Positions 47,359 to 58,552 of a stretch of DNA of 64,000 nucleotides are shown here, piece by piece. A program made the translations under genes and the position numbers. Numbering within the stretch: the first letter of the stretch is position 1; every line of letters begins with the position of its first letter. This DNA comes from Vreelandella olivaria (lineage in GTDB: Bacteria > Pseudomonadota > Gammaproteobacteria > Pseudomonadales > Halomonadaceae): the NCBI RefSeq assembly GCF_023507745.1, contig NZ_JALPZO010000155.1, positions 1-64,000 of the forward strand, written 5' to 3'. The notes under the pieces were generated by a model. It ran no database searches. It was not told the origin of the DNA and was given only the letters and a program-made list of their open reading frames with translations.

Positions 47359-48824
47359 AGCTCAACCTCATCCAACACTAATTTGGCCTGTGCCAGACGC
47401 AGTGATATTCCACCCACATCACCGGCACCCTGGGTAATTAAAATATCGTCTGGGCGCAGTACATTACCCAACAATGCCGGCAATTCCTGTTTGTGCTCCA
47501 CAAACAGTGGATCAACTTCACCACGCTGACGAATTGAGCCTGCTAATGTGCGCCCTTCCGCCCCCGGTATAACCGCCTCTCCAGCGCTATACACATCAAG
47601 TAAAATCAATGTATCCACTTGCGAGAGCACTCTGACAAAATCTTCATAAAGATCCCGGGTGCGACTATAGCGATGGGGCTGGTACAGCATGACCAGGCGC
47701 CGCTCGGGCCAGCCAGCACGTACGGCCTGGATGACCATATCCACTTCCCTGGGATGATGGCCATAGTCATCCACCAGCATGATAGCGCCGCTGGCCTTCG
47801 GTGCCGGGAAATGCCCATGAACCTGAAAGCGCCGCCCAACACCGGCAAATCCCGCTAACCCACGTAGGATGGCATCATCGCTGACACCCGCATCGGTCGC
47901 TACGACAATCGCGGCCATGGCATTCAAAGCGTTATGCCGCCCAGGCATAGACAGCTTTACGTTAAGCGGTGCCGCACCACCCGGCCGCAAGGCGGTAAAG
48001 GTGACTTCCCCCGCTTGCTGATTGAAATCAACGATGCGGTAATCCGCGTCTGCATCAAAGCCGTAGGTTACAAATTGACGCTTCACCTGTTCACATAAGC
48101 CACGCACATGAGCATCGTCAATGCACAACACAGCCAGACCATAGAACGGTAAATTGTGCAAAAATTCGATAAAGGTGTTTTTGAGACGCTCAAAATCCCC
48201 CCCATAAGTAGCCATGTGGTCCGCATCGATATTGGTGACAATCGATACCATGGGCTGTAGGTGAAGAAAGGATGCATCCGACTCATCTGCTTCGGCAACG
48301 AGATAGTCACCTTCGCCCAAACGAGCGTTGGCACCGGCACTGGTCAGTTTTCCGCCAATGACAAAGGTAGGATCCAGGCCGCCTTCAGCCAACAGTGTGG
48401 CAGTCAGACTCGTCGTGGTGGTTTTTCCATGGGTACCAGCAACGGCGATACCATGGCGAAAACGCATTAGCTCAGCCAGCATCTCAGCCCGCCTCACCAC
48501 GGGTACACGATGCTCATGCGCCCAACGTATCTCAGGATTGGACTCGTCTATCGCGCTGGAAACCACCACGACATCAGCGCCTTTTACGTTTTCTTCAGCA
48601 TGCCCGATGGCAACACACACGCCACATTGTCGCAGACGTTCGACAACAGCAGACGCCTTCATATCGCTACCACTGACGCGATAACCCTGGTTTGCCAACA
48701 CCTCCGCGATACCACACATGCCTGCGCCACCGATGCCCACGAAATGTATCCGCTTAATACGGCGCATGCCCGGGCCGCTTGGGCGAATACCCTGTGACGA
48801 CGTGTTGTTGACTATATCGGTCAC
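47355..48824 (-). CDS. murC: UDP-N-acetylmuramate-L-alanine ligase
   Basis: A 489-residue ligase that adds L-Ala to UDP-MurNAc. Its N-terminal nucleotide-sugar domain has [17 protein letters not shown], the ATP site [19 protein letters not shown] and the third domain [14 protein letters not shown] 48824 overlaps the murG stop (GTGA) and has AGGAG 7 bases upstream, so I prefer it to longer starts inside murG. About 27 residues precede the Rossmann domain. Confidence 0.96.
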   Translation of the reverse strand: MTDIVNNTSSQGIRPSGPGMRRIKRIHFVGIGGAGMCGIAEVLANQGYRVSGSDMKASAVVERLRQCGVCVAIGHAEENVKGADVVVVSSAIDESNPEIRWAHEHRVPVVRRAEMLAELMRFRHGIAVAGTHGKTTTTSLTATLLAEGGLDPTFVIGGKLTSAGANARLGEGDYLVAEADESDASFLHLQPMVSIVTNIDADHMATYGGDFERLKNTFIEFLHNLPFYGLAVLCIDDAHVRGLCEQVKRQFVTYGFDADADYRIVDFNQQAGEVTFTALRPGGAAPLNVKLSMPGRHNALNAMAAIVVATDAGVSDDAILRGLAGFAGVGRRFQVHGHFPAPKASGAIMLVDDYGHHPREVDMVIQAVRAGWPERRLVMLYQPHRYSRTRDLYEDFVRVLSQVDTLILLDVYSAGEAVIPGAEGRTLAGSIRQRGEVDPLFVEHKQELPALLGNVLRPDDILITQGAGDVGGISLRLAQAKLVLDEVEL

Positions 48825-49918
48825 GCAGTCTCTCCTTGTTTTATTAACGCCAGACATCCATTGGTCAAGCGCTCGGTCGCATCCAGATATGCCGCCTGCC
48901 GCGCCTTCGATGCCATATCCGCCAAAGTGTCTGGGGTTAATAATTCATTCAAATAGTGAGTTAAGCGCTCCGGCGTCAGCTCAGCTTGCACAACGCATAG
49001 CGCAGCTCCGGCTTTCACCAGCACCTCTGCATTTATCCGTTGGTGGTCATCAACAGCGAAGGGAAACGGCACCAACAGGGCAGGTTTGGCCGCCGCAGCA
49101 AGCTCCGCAACCGTCAGTGCACCCGAGCGGCAAACGACCAGATCCGCCCACTCATAGGCAGCTGCCATATCATCGATAAACGGGCTGACATCTGCCACAA
49201 TGCCATGCTGCGCGTACGTTTCTGCCGTTTGAATATCACGCTCTTTGCCCGCTTGATGGCGCACTTCCGGCCGATCCAGCGGAGCCAGCCCGGCTAGCGC
49301 AGGCGGTAAGCGTTCGTTTAAAGCGACAGCACCTAGCGAACCACCCACGACCAGTAATCGCAGGGGGCGAGTCCTTAACGTCTCTGCGCTTCGGGGATGC
49401 TCACCAAGAGCCGCGATGTCATCGCGCACCGGATTGCCAATCACCTCAGCGCGATGACCAAATGCATCGGCAAATGCCGCATAAGTGCGGGTAGCCAATC
49501 GGGAAAGAACACGATTCGTCAGGCCAGCCACGGCATTCTGTTCATGAATCACCAGCGGCACGCGGGATAACCATGCGGCAAGACCGCCCGGACCACTGGC
49601 AAAGCCCCCCAAACCAACCACCACATGGGGCTTAAACGTGCGAATAACCCGGCGGGCCTGCAAGACAGCACGCGTCAGATTAAGCGGTGCCTTAAGCCAG
49701 CCTATCGCACCTTTTCCACGTAGTCCTTCAATGGCAATGGTATGTAGCCGGATACCTGCCTCAGGTACCAACCGGTTTTCAATTCCGCGCGGGCTTCCCA
49801 GCCACTCAACATCGACGTTGTGCGCCATCAGGGCACGCGCCAAAGACAGCGCGGGGATAACATGGCCTCCTGTTCCCCCCGCCATCATTAAAATGCGTCG
49901 ACGTGCATTCGTCGTCAC
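48821..49918 (-). CDS. murG: UDP-GlcNAc:lipid I GlcNAc transferase
   Basis: A 365-residue peripheral glycosyltransferase that turns lipid I into lipid II. The glycine-rich loop [34 protein letters not shown] and the donor-site [25 protein letters not shown] are visible. It starts with GTG at 49918, 6 bases after AAGGAG, and lies 18 bases after ftsW. Confidence 0.97.
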   Translation of the reverse strand: MTTNARRRILMMAGGTGGHVIPALSLARALMAHNVDVEWLGSPRGIENRLVPEAGIRLHTIAIEGLRGKGAIGWLKAPLNLTRAVLQARRVIRTFKPHVVVGLGGFASGPGGLAAWLSRVPLVIHEQNAVAGLTNRVLSRLATRTYAAFADAFGHRAEVIGNPVRDDIAALGEHPRSAETLRTRPLRLLVVGGSLGAVALNERLPPALAGLAPLDRPEVRHQAGKERDIQTAETYAQHGIVADVSPFIDDMAAAYEWADLVVCRSGALTVAELAAAAKPALLVPFPFAVDDHQRINAEVLVKAGAALCVVQAELTPERLTHYLNELLTPDTLADMASKARQAAYLDATERLTNGCLALIKQGETA

Positions 49919-49936
49919 AAACGGCTCCTTGAATAA

Positions 49937-51118
49937 TTACGATAATCTCGGCTCATGGCGCGGTTTGTATGGCGTGGGGTTGCGGCGTGGCCGGTGGCGT
50001 GTCTCCGCATCTGTACGTAATAACAGCCCTACCATCATGCCCGTCACCAGTAAACTTGAGCCACCATAGCTAATAAGCGGCAGCGTTAAGCCTTTGGTAG
50101 GTAATAGCCCTGCACTCACCGCCATATTGATAAATGCTTGAGCGGCAATAATAAAGCCGATGCCATAGCTGACATATGCGCCGAACAAATGTCCTGCCAA
50201 TTCAGCACGGCGACCGATCCACATGGTCCGGGCAATAAAGATCGTGAATAGCAGCACCACAATGATTGCCCCGATCATGCCCAGCTCTTCTGCCACCACT
50301 GCGAAAATAAAGTCGGTGTGAGCCTCGGGCAGGTAGTGCAGCTTTTGAACACTATTGCCAAGCCCAGTACCCGTTACATGTCCACGGCCAAAAGCAATGA
50401 GAGCCTGGGTCAGCTGATACCCTGTAGCGAATTGATCCGCCCAGGGGTCCAGAAAGCTTGTCCAACGCGCTAAACGATAAGGCTCCATAATCACCATCAT
50501 AACCGCGCCGGAAGCCAGCAAACCACCGCTGCCCAACAGTAATGTTAATGAAGCACCACTCATCATCAGCATGCCGATGACACAAATGGTATAGACCACC
50601 ATGCCACCAAAATCAGGTGCCAGGAAAAGCAGGCCAGCAGGTAACGCCAAGACAGCCAGAGGCCGCCACATACTAAAAGCGCGCCTGCGCAGATCGTACG
50701 TAAAGCGAGACATAAATGCGGCCATATAAAAAATCAGACCAATTTTGGCAAGTTCAGAAACCTGTAAACTGGGCAGAGGCCCCGGCAATGCAATCCAGCG
50801 CTTACTTCCATTCACTTCCTGACCAATAATAAGCACCAAAAAAAGCATAAAAATACTGACCAAGAGAATCAGCGCTGCGTTCTGACGCCACACTTCAAGC
50901 GGAACACACAGCATGAAAAGGCAGGCCATCACAGCGATGCATAAAAAAATGGCGTGCTGCCGCGAGTAGTGGTAACTGTTTTCCAATAACCCAATGGAAG
51001 CCGAACTGACCATTACCCAACCCAGCCCAGCCAGTGCCACAACAGATATAATCAGCCAGACATCACAAGATAAGTTGCGCGTTGTTAGTGCTTCTCTAAG
51101 GCGTAGCAACCGGCTCAT
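49937..51118 (-). CDS. ftsW: Septal peptidoglycan polymerase FtsW
   Basis: A 393-residue SEDS-family glycosyltransferase with ten membrane segments that polymerises lipid II at the septum together with FtsI. The catalytic Asp region is AEELGMIGAIIVV with preceding LPEAHTDFIFAV; KGLTLPLISYGGSSL is diagnostic. The start overlaps the murD stop (ATGA). The C-terminal tail is basic (RHRPRRNPTPYKPRHEPR). Confidence 0.96.
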   Translation of the reverse strand: MSRLLRLREALTTRNLSCDVWLIISVVALAGLGWVMVSSASIGLLENSYHYSRQHAIFLCIAVMACLFMLCVPLEVWRQNAALILLVSIFMLFLVLIIGQEVNGSKRWIALPGPLPSLQVSELAKIGLIFYMAAFMSRFTYDLRRRAFSMWRPLAVLALPAGLLFLAPDFGGMVVYTICVIGMLMMSGASLTLLLGSGGLLASGAVMMVIMEPYRLARWTSFLDPWADQFATGYQLTQALIAFGRGHVTGTGLGNSVQKLHYLPEAHTDFIFAVVAEELGMIGAIIVVLLFTIFIARTMWIGRRAELAGHLFGAYVSYGIGFIIAAQAFINMAVSAGLLPTKGLTLPLISYGGSSLLVTGMMVGLLLRTDAETRHRPRRNPTPYKPRHEPRLS

Positions 51119-52491
51119 ACATTAACCTCTTCCTGCTTATCCATTATCCAATGGCGAAAGGCCTCGCCTCTCACCAGATAGTTGGGAAATTGATCAAGAC
51201 TCGCACAAGCGGGAGAAAGAAGCACACAGTCGCCTGGCTCCGCCATTTCCCAGGCAGCCTCCATGGCCTGGTTTAAATCACTGACCAGAAGCACCGGCAA
51301 GGAGGGAGCAAGCGCATCTAACAAACGAGGGGCATCTACTCCAAATAGCAGCGCCCCCCTCCCACATTCGCGTAAGGGCTCAGCCAGAGGGGTAAAGTCA
51401 GCCCCTTTACCAACTCCTCCGGCTAATAAAATCAGTTTCCCCTTAAGCGTAGCGCTAATACCTTTGATAGCGGCAAGCGTTGCACCTACATTGGTTCCCT
51501 TTGAGTCGTTTACCCAGGTCACCCCATTGATTCTGCTCACCACTTCGCTGCGGTGAGGCAAGCCTTTAAAGGCTCGCAAAGCATCGCACATGGGCTCCCT
51601 GGCAAGGCCCAAGGCGTTTCCCATTGCCAGCGCAGCAAGGGCATTGACATAATTATGCTGGCCCGCAATGGCAAGCTCATCCACGTTTAGCCAGGGAACG
51701 TGCCCATGAGCCAGAAATACCTGCCCCTCATTAATCACCAGGCCCCAGTCGATATCTGAAGACGCCGAACCGAAACGCACCAATTCCGGCACCTCTTCTG
51801 TCGGCCAGGTTAGTGGATCATCCGCATTGACGATCACATGCTGTGCACCCAGGAAGATACGCTGCTTGGCCTGCTGATAGCCCTTGATATCGCCATGCCG
51901 GTCAAGGTGGTCTTCGCAAATATTGAGAAACGCAGCAGCAGCAGCACCTAAAAAAGGCGTCGTTTCCAGTTGAAAGCTGGAAAGCTCCAGAACATAGAGG
52001 TCGGCATCAGGGTGCTCAGCCAGCAGATCCAGGGCAGCTGTACCCAGGTTACCTCCAACCGCGACGGACAGACCGGCGGCTGCCGCCATATCACCCAACA
52101 GGGTGGTAACCGTTGATTTGGCGTTTGAGCCGGTAATCGCTGCTACAGGCGCCTTGGTAGCGCGGGTAAAAAGAGCCATCTCGCCTACTAATACTGGCTC
52201 ACCCGTAATGCTGTTTTGGCGCGCTGCCACCTCTTCAAGCCCTGGGGAACGAGGATCAACTCCAGGGCTGATGACCACCTCATGGGCATGGCTAAAGTCA
52301 ACAGAAGTCAAGGGGCCACAATGTACAAAGATACCAGGGTGGGCCGTGCAAAAGGCATCCAAATCTGGCGGTACATCACGCGTATCCACCACCATGAAAG
52401 GGGTATCATTACGTGCCAGATGGCGACAGATAGCCCGGCCCGACACGCCCAGGCCGACCACCACCGTCATTCCGCTAGGTACTTGCACCAT
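51115..52491 (-). CDS. murD: UDP-N-acetylmuramoylalanine-D-glutamate ligase
   Basis: A 458-residue ligase that adds D-Glu. It starts MVQVPSGMTVVVGLGVSGRA; the ATP site is AAITGSNAKSTVTTLLGDM, where Ala replaces the usual Gly of the P-loop, as I recall for Pseudomonas MurD too. ICEDHLDRHGDI and WVNDSKGTNVGAT are conserved. GGAG lies 8 bases before ATG 52491. It is 63 bases after mraY. Confidence 0.96.
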   Translation of the reverse strand: MVQVPSGMTVVVGLGVSGRAICRHLARNDTPFMVVDTRDVPPDLDAFCTAHPGIFVHCGPLTSVDFSHAHEVVISPGVDPRSPGLEEVAARQNSITGEPVLVGEMALFTRATKAPVAAITGSNAKSTVTTLLGDMAAAAGLSVAVGGNLGTAALDLLAEHPDADLYVLELSSFQLETTPFLGAAAAAFLNICEDHLDRHGDIKGYQQAKQRIFLGAQHVIVNADDPLTWPTEEVPELVRFGSASSDIDWGLVINEGQVFLAHGHVPWLNVDELAIAGQHNYVNALAALAMGNALGLAREPMCDALRAFKGLPHRSEVVSRINGVTWVNDSKGTNVGATLAAIKGISATLKGKLILLAGGVGKGADFTPLAEPLRECGRGALLFGVDAPRLLDALAPSLPVLLVSDLNQAMEAAWEMAEPGDCVLLSPACASLDQFPNYLVRGEAFRHWIMDKQEEVNV

Positions 52492-52554
52492 TGGTCTGGC
52501 TCCTTTACACGTCACACCAGTGGCGGCAACCACCAGCCACCAGCACCCGACTGA

Positions 52555-53637
52555 TCAACGAACTTTAAGCGTGGCCAGGCCCAGCAGTACAAGCACAACG
52601 GTAATAATCCAGAAGCGCACGATGACCCGCGGCTCAGGCCAGCCTTTAAGCTCATAGTGATGGTGCAGCGGGGCCATACGGAAAATACGCCGCCCCGTGA
52701 GCTTATATGAGCCAACCTGGAGAATAACCGATACAGTTTCCAGTACGAAGATGCCGCCCATAATAAACAGCACGATCTCCTGGCGAACAATCACCGCCAC
52801 AACACCTAACGCTGCGCCAAGAGCCAAAGCGCCAACATCCCCCATAAATACCTGGGCCGGGTAAGTGTTAAACCATAAAAACCCCAAGCCAGCACCGGCA
52901 ATGGTGGCACAAAAAATAGCCAGCTCACCGGTGCCATTAATGAACGGGATATGCAGATAACTGGCAAATACCGCGTTACCACTGGCATAAGCAAAGACAG
53001 CCAGCCCCATCGCCACCAGCACCGTCGGCATTATCGCAAGACCATCAAGCCCATCGGTCAGGTTAACGGCGTTTGAGCTGCCCACAATGACGAAATAAGT
53101 CAGCACGATATAAAACAGGCCAAGTGGCAGAGCAACATCTTTAAATAATGGTACAAGCAGGCTTGTCTCCACTGCCGTTGAGGCCGTCAGATACAACACA
53201 ACCGCAGCCCCCAGACCCACCACAGACTGCCAGAAATATTTCCAGCGGGCGGGCAAACCCCGTGGGTTTTTCTCCACGACCTTGCGGTAGTCATCGACCC
53301 AACCAATGGCACCAAAACCAAGCGTTACCGCCAGTACCACCCATACATAATGGTTCGTTAAATCCCCCCACAACAGGGTACTAATTGCAATGGCAAGTAA
53401 AATCATTGCACCGCCCATGGTCGGCGTACCGGCTTTGGAGAGGTGCGACTGGGGGCCGTCATCACGAACCGCCTGACCAATCTGGCCCTCCACTAATCGA
53501 CGGATCACCCATGGCCCCAGCCACAGGCATAGCATTAACGCGGTTAAGGCCGCTAAAATAACGCGCAACGTAAGGTAATTAAAAACCTGAAAAGCAGATT
53601 GATATTGGGCTAAAAAATTCGCCAGGTGAAGTAACAT
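52555..53637 (-). CDS. mraY: Phospho-N-acetylmuramoyl-pentapeptide transferase
   Basis: A 360-residue polytopic enzyme that moves phospho-MurNAc-pentapeptide to undecaprenyl phosphate, making lipid I. Ten membrane segments; conserved [14 protein letters not shown], the Asp pair [30 protein letters not shown] and [16 protein letters not shown]. Lies 9 bases after murF, so it is cotranscribed. Confidence 0.97.
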   Translation of the reverse strand: MLLHLANFLAQYQSAFQVFNYLTLRVILAALTALMLCLWLGPWVIRRLVEGQIGQAVRDDGPQSHLSKAGTPTMGGAMILLAIAISTLLWGDLTNHYVWVVLAVTLGFGAIGWVDDYRKVVEKNPRGLPARWKYFWQSVVGLGAAVVLYLTASTAVETSLLVPLFKDVALPLGLFYIVLTYFVIVGSSNAVNLTDGLDGLAIMPTVLVAMGLAVFAYASGNAVFASYLHIPFINGTGELAIFCATIAGAGLGFLWFNTYPAQVFMGDVGALALGAALGVVAVIVRQEIVLFIMGGIFVLETVSVILQVGSYKLTGRRIFRMAPLHHHYELKGWPEPRVIVRFWIITVVLVLLGLATLKVR

Positions 53638-53646
53638 GAACGGCGC

Positions 53647-55002
53647 TTACCTTATTTCATCCGAACGCAACGCGGCAATGACATTTTCCATGCCTGTGCT
53701 ACGCGACCCTTTCACCAGTAACGTGGTGTCAGGCGGCAAAGTGTTAATGAGATGACGCACAAGCGTCTCGTGATCGTTGAAATGCAGCCCACGACCAAAG
53801 GCTTCACTGGCTGAACGAGCGGCATCGCCATAAGTCAGTAGTGCATCAATACCAAGCGAAGCCGCAAAACGGCCGATCTCAGCATGCAGTGTTTCTGATT
53901 GCCGCCCAAGCTCACCCATGGCGCCTAACGCACACCAGCGTGGCGCGGGAAAGCTTGATAGTGTTTCTAACGCAGCTTTTACCGCCCCCGGATTAGCGTT
54001 ATAGGTGTCATCCAGCAACGTGACATTGCGTATACCCGGTACGGTGCTTAAACGTCCAGGCAGACTACTCAGATGAGCCAACCCCGCTACCACTTGTTCA
54101 GGCGTCACCCCTACGGCTAACGCTGCTGCTGCTGCTGCCAGGGCATTGAGCGCATTGTGTTTGCCAATCAGCGGCAAGCGTACATTGCCTAGCGCCTGTC
54201 CGCGCTGAACAAGCGTGAAAGCATACCGCCCCTGGGAGTCACAGGAAAGGGCCGATGCATAGACATCTGCCTGACTATCCCACCCATAGCTGATCACTTG
54301 GCGCGGCGCGGCGCAAGCCGACCAAAAATCGAAATAACGGTCTTCCCGGTTAAGCACCGCCACCCCGTTGGCGCTCAGGCCTGATAATATCTCACTTTTT
54401 GCCTGCGCGATCTGCCCCATACCGCCAAACTCACCCACATGAGCACCGGTCACATTCGTAATGATGGCAACATCGGGAGAGGCTAATTGGCTTGTCCAGG
54501 CAATTTCCCCCAAATGATTGGCCCCAAGCTCAACCACCGCTGCCCGATGGTAATCCCTCAACCGCAACAGTGTCAGCGGCGCACCGAAGTCGTTATTCAA
54601 ATTACCCTGGGTGGCCAGTACATCCCCCAGTGGGGACAACAGCGCCGCCGTCATCTCTTTAACGGTGGTTTTACCGCTATTACCGGTTACTGCAATGAGG
54701 GGTAACGTATAGCGATGCCGCCACGCCCGTCCGAGCAGCCCCAACCCCAACCGGGTGTCAGCACACACCAACTGAGGTAAAGCGCTTCCTCCTGCCTGCT
54801 CTACCAAAGCAGCTACCGCACCTTGCTTATGTGCTTGCTCGATAAAGTCATGCCCATCAAAGCGTGGACCTTTGAGGGCTACAAACAGGCACCCAGGGAC
54901 TATCCGGCGTGTATCCGTCACTACACTACTTATCGGCAGGTCAGGCAGCCCATGGGGGGAAAGTTTAAGGGCGGAAGCAACACTCTGGAGTGACCAGCTC
55001 AT
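53647..55002 (-). CDS. murF: UDP-MurNAc-tripeptide:D-Ala-D-Ala ligase
   Basis: A 451-residue ligase that adds D-Ala-D-Ala. The ATP site is AVTGNSGKTTVKEMTAALL, with NNDFGAPLTLL and LLDDTYNANPGAVKAAL following. A run of six Ala (ALAAAAAALAVG) is coded by CTG/GCx repeats near 54124. The ATG overlaps the murE stop (ATGA). Confidence 0.97.
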   Translation of the reverse strand: MSWSLQSVASALKLSPHGLPDLPISSVVTDTRRIVPGCLFVALKGPRFDGHDFIEQAHKQGAVAALVEQAGGSALPQLVCADTRLGLGLLGRAWRHRYTLPLIAVTGNSGKTTVKEMTAALLSPLGDVLATQGNLNNDFGAPLTLLRLRDYHRAAVVELGANHLGEIAWTSQLASPDVAIITNVTGAHVGEFGGMGQIAQAKSEILSGLSANGVAVLNREDRYFDFWSACAAPRQVISYGWDSQADVYASALSCDSQGRYAFTLVQRGQALGNVRLPLIGKHNALNALAAAAAALAVGVTPEQVVAGLAHLSSLPGRLSTVPGIRNVTLLDDTYNANPGAVKAALETLSSFPAPRWCALGAMGELGRQSETLHAEIGRFAASLGIDALLTYGDAARSASEAFGRGLHFNDHETLVRHLINTLPPDTTLLVKGSRSTGMENVIAALRSDEIR

Positions 55003-56495
55003 GATGCTGTATCCCTGGAGGCAAGGGCTTTCAGGACATGCTCATCGTCACGATAAGCATGTCGAACGTCTTCTATTTCCTGATAGGCCTCATGCCCCTT
55101 ACCTGCCACCAGCACCACATCCCGCGGGGCTGCCTGCTGTATCGCACAAGCAATGGCTTGTCGGCGGTCACCTATTTCAGTGAACGCTGTGGAGGAAGGA
55201 AGTCCGGCAATGATCTGTTGACGTATCTGCTCAGGGGGCTCCTTGCGAGGGTTATCGTCAGTAATCACCACCTGGTCAGCCAGGCGCGCTGCAACCGCAG
55301 CCATTTCAACACGCTTACCTGTATCACGCTCCCCACCACAACCAAACAGGCACCACAATTTCCCTGCACTGCCTAAATGCGCCTTTAATGCCTCAAGCGC
55401 ATTGTGCAACGCATCCGGCGTATGGGCATAATCAACCACCACGCTTGGCGCGTTGGCCGCCCGGTATAGCGCCATGCGACCAGGGACAGGAGCCAACTGG
55501 GCAGCCTCGGTAAATAAGCGTTCAAGCGACTCCCCCAACCCATAGAGAACGGCAATGGCGAGGAGCACATTATCCAGGTTAAAGCGACCCATTAAATTAA
55601 GGTTAAGCACCTTTTCGCCATCAGGAGTGGCAATCAATGCCTGCTGCCCCTGCTCATGGGGATGCCAGTCAAGCACGCGCAGGGTAACGGCTTCACTGCT
55701 CCCGACTGCCAGCACCCGCACTTGGCTATCACAGCCAGCCAGCATTAGACGCGCCAAGGGGTCATCCGCATTGACAACAGCAAGCGATAACTCAGCGCGG
55801 CGAAACAGCTTGGCCTTAGCAGCCGCATAGGCTGCCATACTGCCGTGATAATCGAGGTGGTCGCGGGTTAAGTTGGTAAAAACGCCCGCCATGACATCAA
55901 CGGAATCCAGCCGCTGCTGGTCCAGCGCATGCGAAGAAGCTTCCAACGCAACACGCTGGACACCCTGGCGGGCCAAATCACCTAGCGTTTGCTGCATCGC
56001 TAATGGGCCTGGCGTGGTTAGTCCGCTGTCCAGCAACTTTCCAGGGCGACCAACCCCTAAGGTGCCGATCACGCCTGCTGGCGTGCCAAGCAACTCGCTC
56101 AACGCAGCAATATAGTGAGTAACAGAGCTTTTGCCGTTAGTCCCTGTTACAGCGATTACCTGAAGTCCCTTGGGCACATCGAATAACGCTCTGCCAAGCT
56201 CGCCAAGGCGTAAGGACAGATGCGGCAGATAGAGCACTTGCCCTTCCAACGAGACGCTGCGTTGCCTGGTGTGCGCCAATACCAGCGAAGCACCCATTTC
56301 CAGGGCACGATCTATAAAGGCTCTGCCATCAAGCTGGCTACCCGGCACCGCTACGAATACATCACCAGCTTTCACTTTACGGGAATCGGTTATCAGACAA
56401 AGTTTGTCGGGCAACGAAGGTAAAGCGTCAGGCAGCGCGGCATTTGGCCACACTTTATCTATAGCACTCCATAAACCGCTTGGGCACAACGTCAT
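54999..56495 (-). CDS. murE: UDP-MurNAc-L-Ala-D-Glu:meso-diaminopimelate ligase
   Basis: A 498-residue ligase that adds the third stem residue. ATP site VIAVTGTNGKSSVTHYIAAL; the DNPR motif in VITDDNPRKEPPEQI marks meso-diaminopimelate as substrate, as in Gram-negative peptidoglycan. GGAG lies 5 bases before ATG 56495; longer starts would overlap ftsI. The gap to ftsI is 16 bases. Confidence 0.97.
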   Translation of the reverse strand: MTLCPSGLWSAIDKVWPNAALPDALPSLPDKLCLITDSRKVKAGDVFVAVPGSQLDGRAFIDRALEMGASLVLAHTRQRSVSLEGQVLYLPHLSLRLGELGRALFDVPKGLQVIAVTGTNGKSSVTHYIAALSELLGTPAGVIGTLGVGRPGKLLDSGLTTPGPLAMQQTLGDLARQGVQRVALEASSHALDQQRLDSVDVMAGVFTNLTRDHLDYHGSMAAYAAAKAKLFRRAELSLAVVNADDPLARLMLAGCDSQVRVLAVGSSEAVTLRVLDWHPHEQGQQALIATPDGEKVLNLNLMGRFNLDNVLLAIAVLYGLGESLERLFTEAAQLAPVPGRMALYRAANAPSVVVDYAHTPDALHNALEALKAHLGSAGKLWCLFGCGGERDTGKRVEMAAVAARLADQVVITDDNPRKEPPEQIRQQIIAGLPSSTAFTEIGDRRQAIACAIQQAAPRDVVLVAGKGHEAYQEIEDVRHAYRDDEHVLKALASRDTAS

Positions 56496-56511
56496 GCAAT
56501 CTCCTTCAAAG

Positions 56512-58218
56512 CTATTCGACCCCATGGTCTGGCGGCACATCGAGAAGCCGTAACGCATTGCCAGTTACGCTTGAAAATACCGGCGCCGCAACCGCACCGC
56601 CATAAAACTGACCCGCTCTCGGATGATCGATCATGACAACGGTCACAATGCGCGGGTCAGAGATAGGTGCGATACCTGCAAACACACTGCGATAGGCATC
56701 CGTCGCATACCCCTGCAAGCCGGTTTTGCGCACAGTCCCCGTTTTGCCACCAACACGGTACCCTTCAACACGAGCACGACGCCCCCCGGAGTAGGCACCC
56801 ACAGAGGTTTCCAAGACATCCAAAAGGTCATCAGCAACGCTTGGAGAGATGGCAGGAATACCCTGGGGAGGCTCCGACAACCTCAACAGAGAAGGCGGCA
56901 AACGCTCCCCCCCGTTAGCCAATGCCGTATAGGCACTGGCCAGTTGCAGTGCCGAAACAGAAAGGCCATAACCATAGGATAATGCAGCCCGCTCACTACG
57001 CGACCAGCGAACCGGGGCCGGTAAGCTTCCGGTCGATTCACCGGGAAAACCGGTACCAGGGCTTTGCCCAAGCCCAAGCTGATTATATTTTTCCCAGATG
57101 GCAGTATCGCTAAGTTGAAGCGCCAGGCGTGACATGCCGATATTAGAGGACTTTTCCAGAATGCCAGCCAAATCAAGTTCACCATAGTTACGGATATCCC
57201 GAATAGTGAACTGATCAATTCGCATCCAGCCCGGCGAGGTATCCACCACCACATCACGGTCCACGATGCCACTTTCAAGAATGGCCGCCATCGCCAGCGG
57301 CTTCATGACAGAGCCTGGCTCAAACACATCAACCAGCGCTTGATTACGTAACCCCCGAGGGTCAAGCCCGGTGCGGTTATTGGGGTTATAGGAGGGCAAG
57401 TTAGCCATTGCCAGCACTTCACCTGTGCGGGCATCCAGCATCACCAGCACACCGCCGTCCGCCTCATGCTCGGCAACGGCAGCACGCAGCTCCCGATACG
57501 CCATATACTGGATGCGCTGGTCAATCGCCAGGGTCAATTCACCGCCAGGTTGCGCTTCACGGATTACCCCCAATTCGCGCACCAAACGGCCGCGACGGTC
57601 TTTAATCACCCGGCGCTGCCCAGGATGCCCCGCCAGAAACGGTTGGTAGGCAAGTTCCAGGCCCTCTTGCCCCACGTCATCAACGTTTGTCACGCCCAAA
57701 AGCTGAGCAGCCACCTCTCCTGCCGGGTAATAGCGTTTGTATTCACGCTGGGGATAAACGCCCGGCGTGCGCAGGTCCAGAATTCGCTGCGCAGCCTCTG
57801 GCGTCATTTGCCGCCGTAAGTACATGAATTCACGGCCACTAAAACGCTCCACACGGGAATCGAAATCATCCAGCGTCATCCCTAGTGCCTGTGCCAGCAT
57901 TACACGTTGGATGGCATCTTCCGGCAGCTCTTGAGGGTTCGCCCATAGGGTGACAACAGGCGTGGAAATAGCCAGAGGCTCACCATTGCGGTCGGTAATC
58001 ATTCCCCTATGGGCAGGGATAGCCTCGTGGCGTAGCGTGCGGGCATCGCCCTGACTTTGTAGAAACGGCCGGTCAATCACCTGAAGCAGGGTAATACGCC
58101 CAATCAGGATGCTTGAGGCCAGGGCAACTGCAATCAATATAAATAAAAAGCGGCCACCACCCAGTGGAGGCGCAATTGGTAGTTGCCGGGATACCCCACC
58201 CCGCCGCTCTCGATTCAT
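56512..58218 (-). CDS. ftsI: Septal transpeptidase FtsI (PBP3)
   Basis: A 568-residue class B penicillin-binding protein that cross-links septal peptidoglycan. One N-terminal membrane segment (FLFILIAVALASSILIGRI), a pedestal domain (HRGMITDRNGEPLAIS), then the transpeptidase domain with nucleophile Ser in EPGSVMKPLAMAA, SSN in LEKSSNIGMSRL and KTG in VGGKTGTVRKTG. The start overlaps the ftsL stop (ATGA). Confidence 0.97.
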   Translation of the reverse strand: MNRERRGGVSRQLPIAPPLGGGRFLFILIAVALASSILIGRITLLQVIDRPFLQSQGDARTLRHEAIPAHRGMITDRNGEPLAISTPVVTLWANPQELPEDAIQRVMLAQALGMTLDDFDSRVERFSGREFMYLRRQMTPEAAQRILDLRTPGVYPQREYKRYYPAGEVAAQLLGVTNVDDVGQEGLELAYQPFLAGHPGQRRVIKDRRGRLVRELGVIREAQPGGELTLAIDQRIQYMAYRELRAAVAEHEADGGVLVMLDARTGEVLAMANLPSYNPNNRTGLDPRGLRNQALVDVFEPGSVMKPLAMAAILESGIVDRDVVVDTSPGWMRIDQFTIRDIRNYGELDLAGILEKSSNIGMSRLALQLSDTAIWEKYNQLGLGQSPGTGFPGESTGSLPAPVRWSRSERAALSYGYGLSVSALQLASAYTALANGGERLPPSLLRLSEPPQGIPAISPSVADDLLDVLETSVGAYSGGRRARVEGYRVGGKTGTVRKTGLQGYATDAYRSVFAGIAPISDPRIVTVVMIDHPRAGQFYGGAVAAPVFSSVTGNALRLLDVPPDHGVE

Positions 58219-58550
58219 GGCCGAATGACCTCGACATCATTTACATCGGGAATGCGCATATCCAGCCGTTCCGTGGCGATTTGTTCAATGCGCGCAGGTG
58301 TAGACCACGCGCCCTCTTCAAGTAGCAGTTGCCCCCACTCCGTCTGGAGCTGGTTTTTCTCCTGCTCCAACTGCTGAAGCTGGGCAAACTGCATTCTGGT
58401 CATATGAGTGGTGGCAACAACAGCCAGACCGGTTGCCATACATGCAAAGAAAAGCAGGCTAATCACTACAGGCCACGTGCGCAAGCGCAACTTGAACGGC
58501 CATTCAGCGCGTAATGATGAGACCCAATGCTCAATCCGATCCATGCTCAT
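58215..58550 (-). CDS. ftsL: Cell division protein FtsL
   Basis: A 111-residue bitopic protein of the FtsQBL complex. One membrane segment (VVISLLFFACMATGLAVVAT, about residues 29-48) is followed by a short coiled coil (FAQLQQLEQEKNQLQTEWGQ). The exact start is open: ATGs at 58550 and 58544 and a GTG at 58556 overlapping the rsmH stop; none has a strong ribosome site, consistent with coupling to rsmH. Identified from position and architecture as well as sequence. Confidence 0.92.
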   Translation of the reverse strand: MSMDRIEHWVSSLRAEWPFKLRLRTWPVVISLLFFACMATGLAVVATTHMTRMQFAQLQQLEQEKNQLQTEWGQLLLEEGAWSTPARIEQIATERLDMRIPDVNDVEVIRP

Positions 58551-58552
58551 GG

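Noticed and set aside
54121-54140. CTG repeat in murF as a possible contingency locus
   Set aside because: It is a short trinucleotide run in frame coding for Ala; length change would not shift the frame and the site is a tolerant helix.
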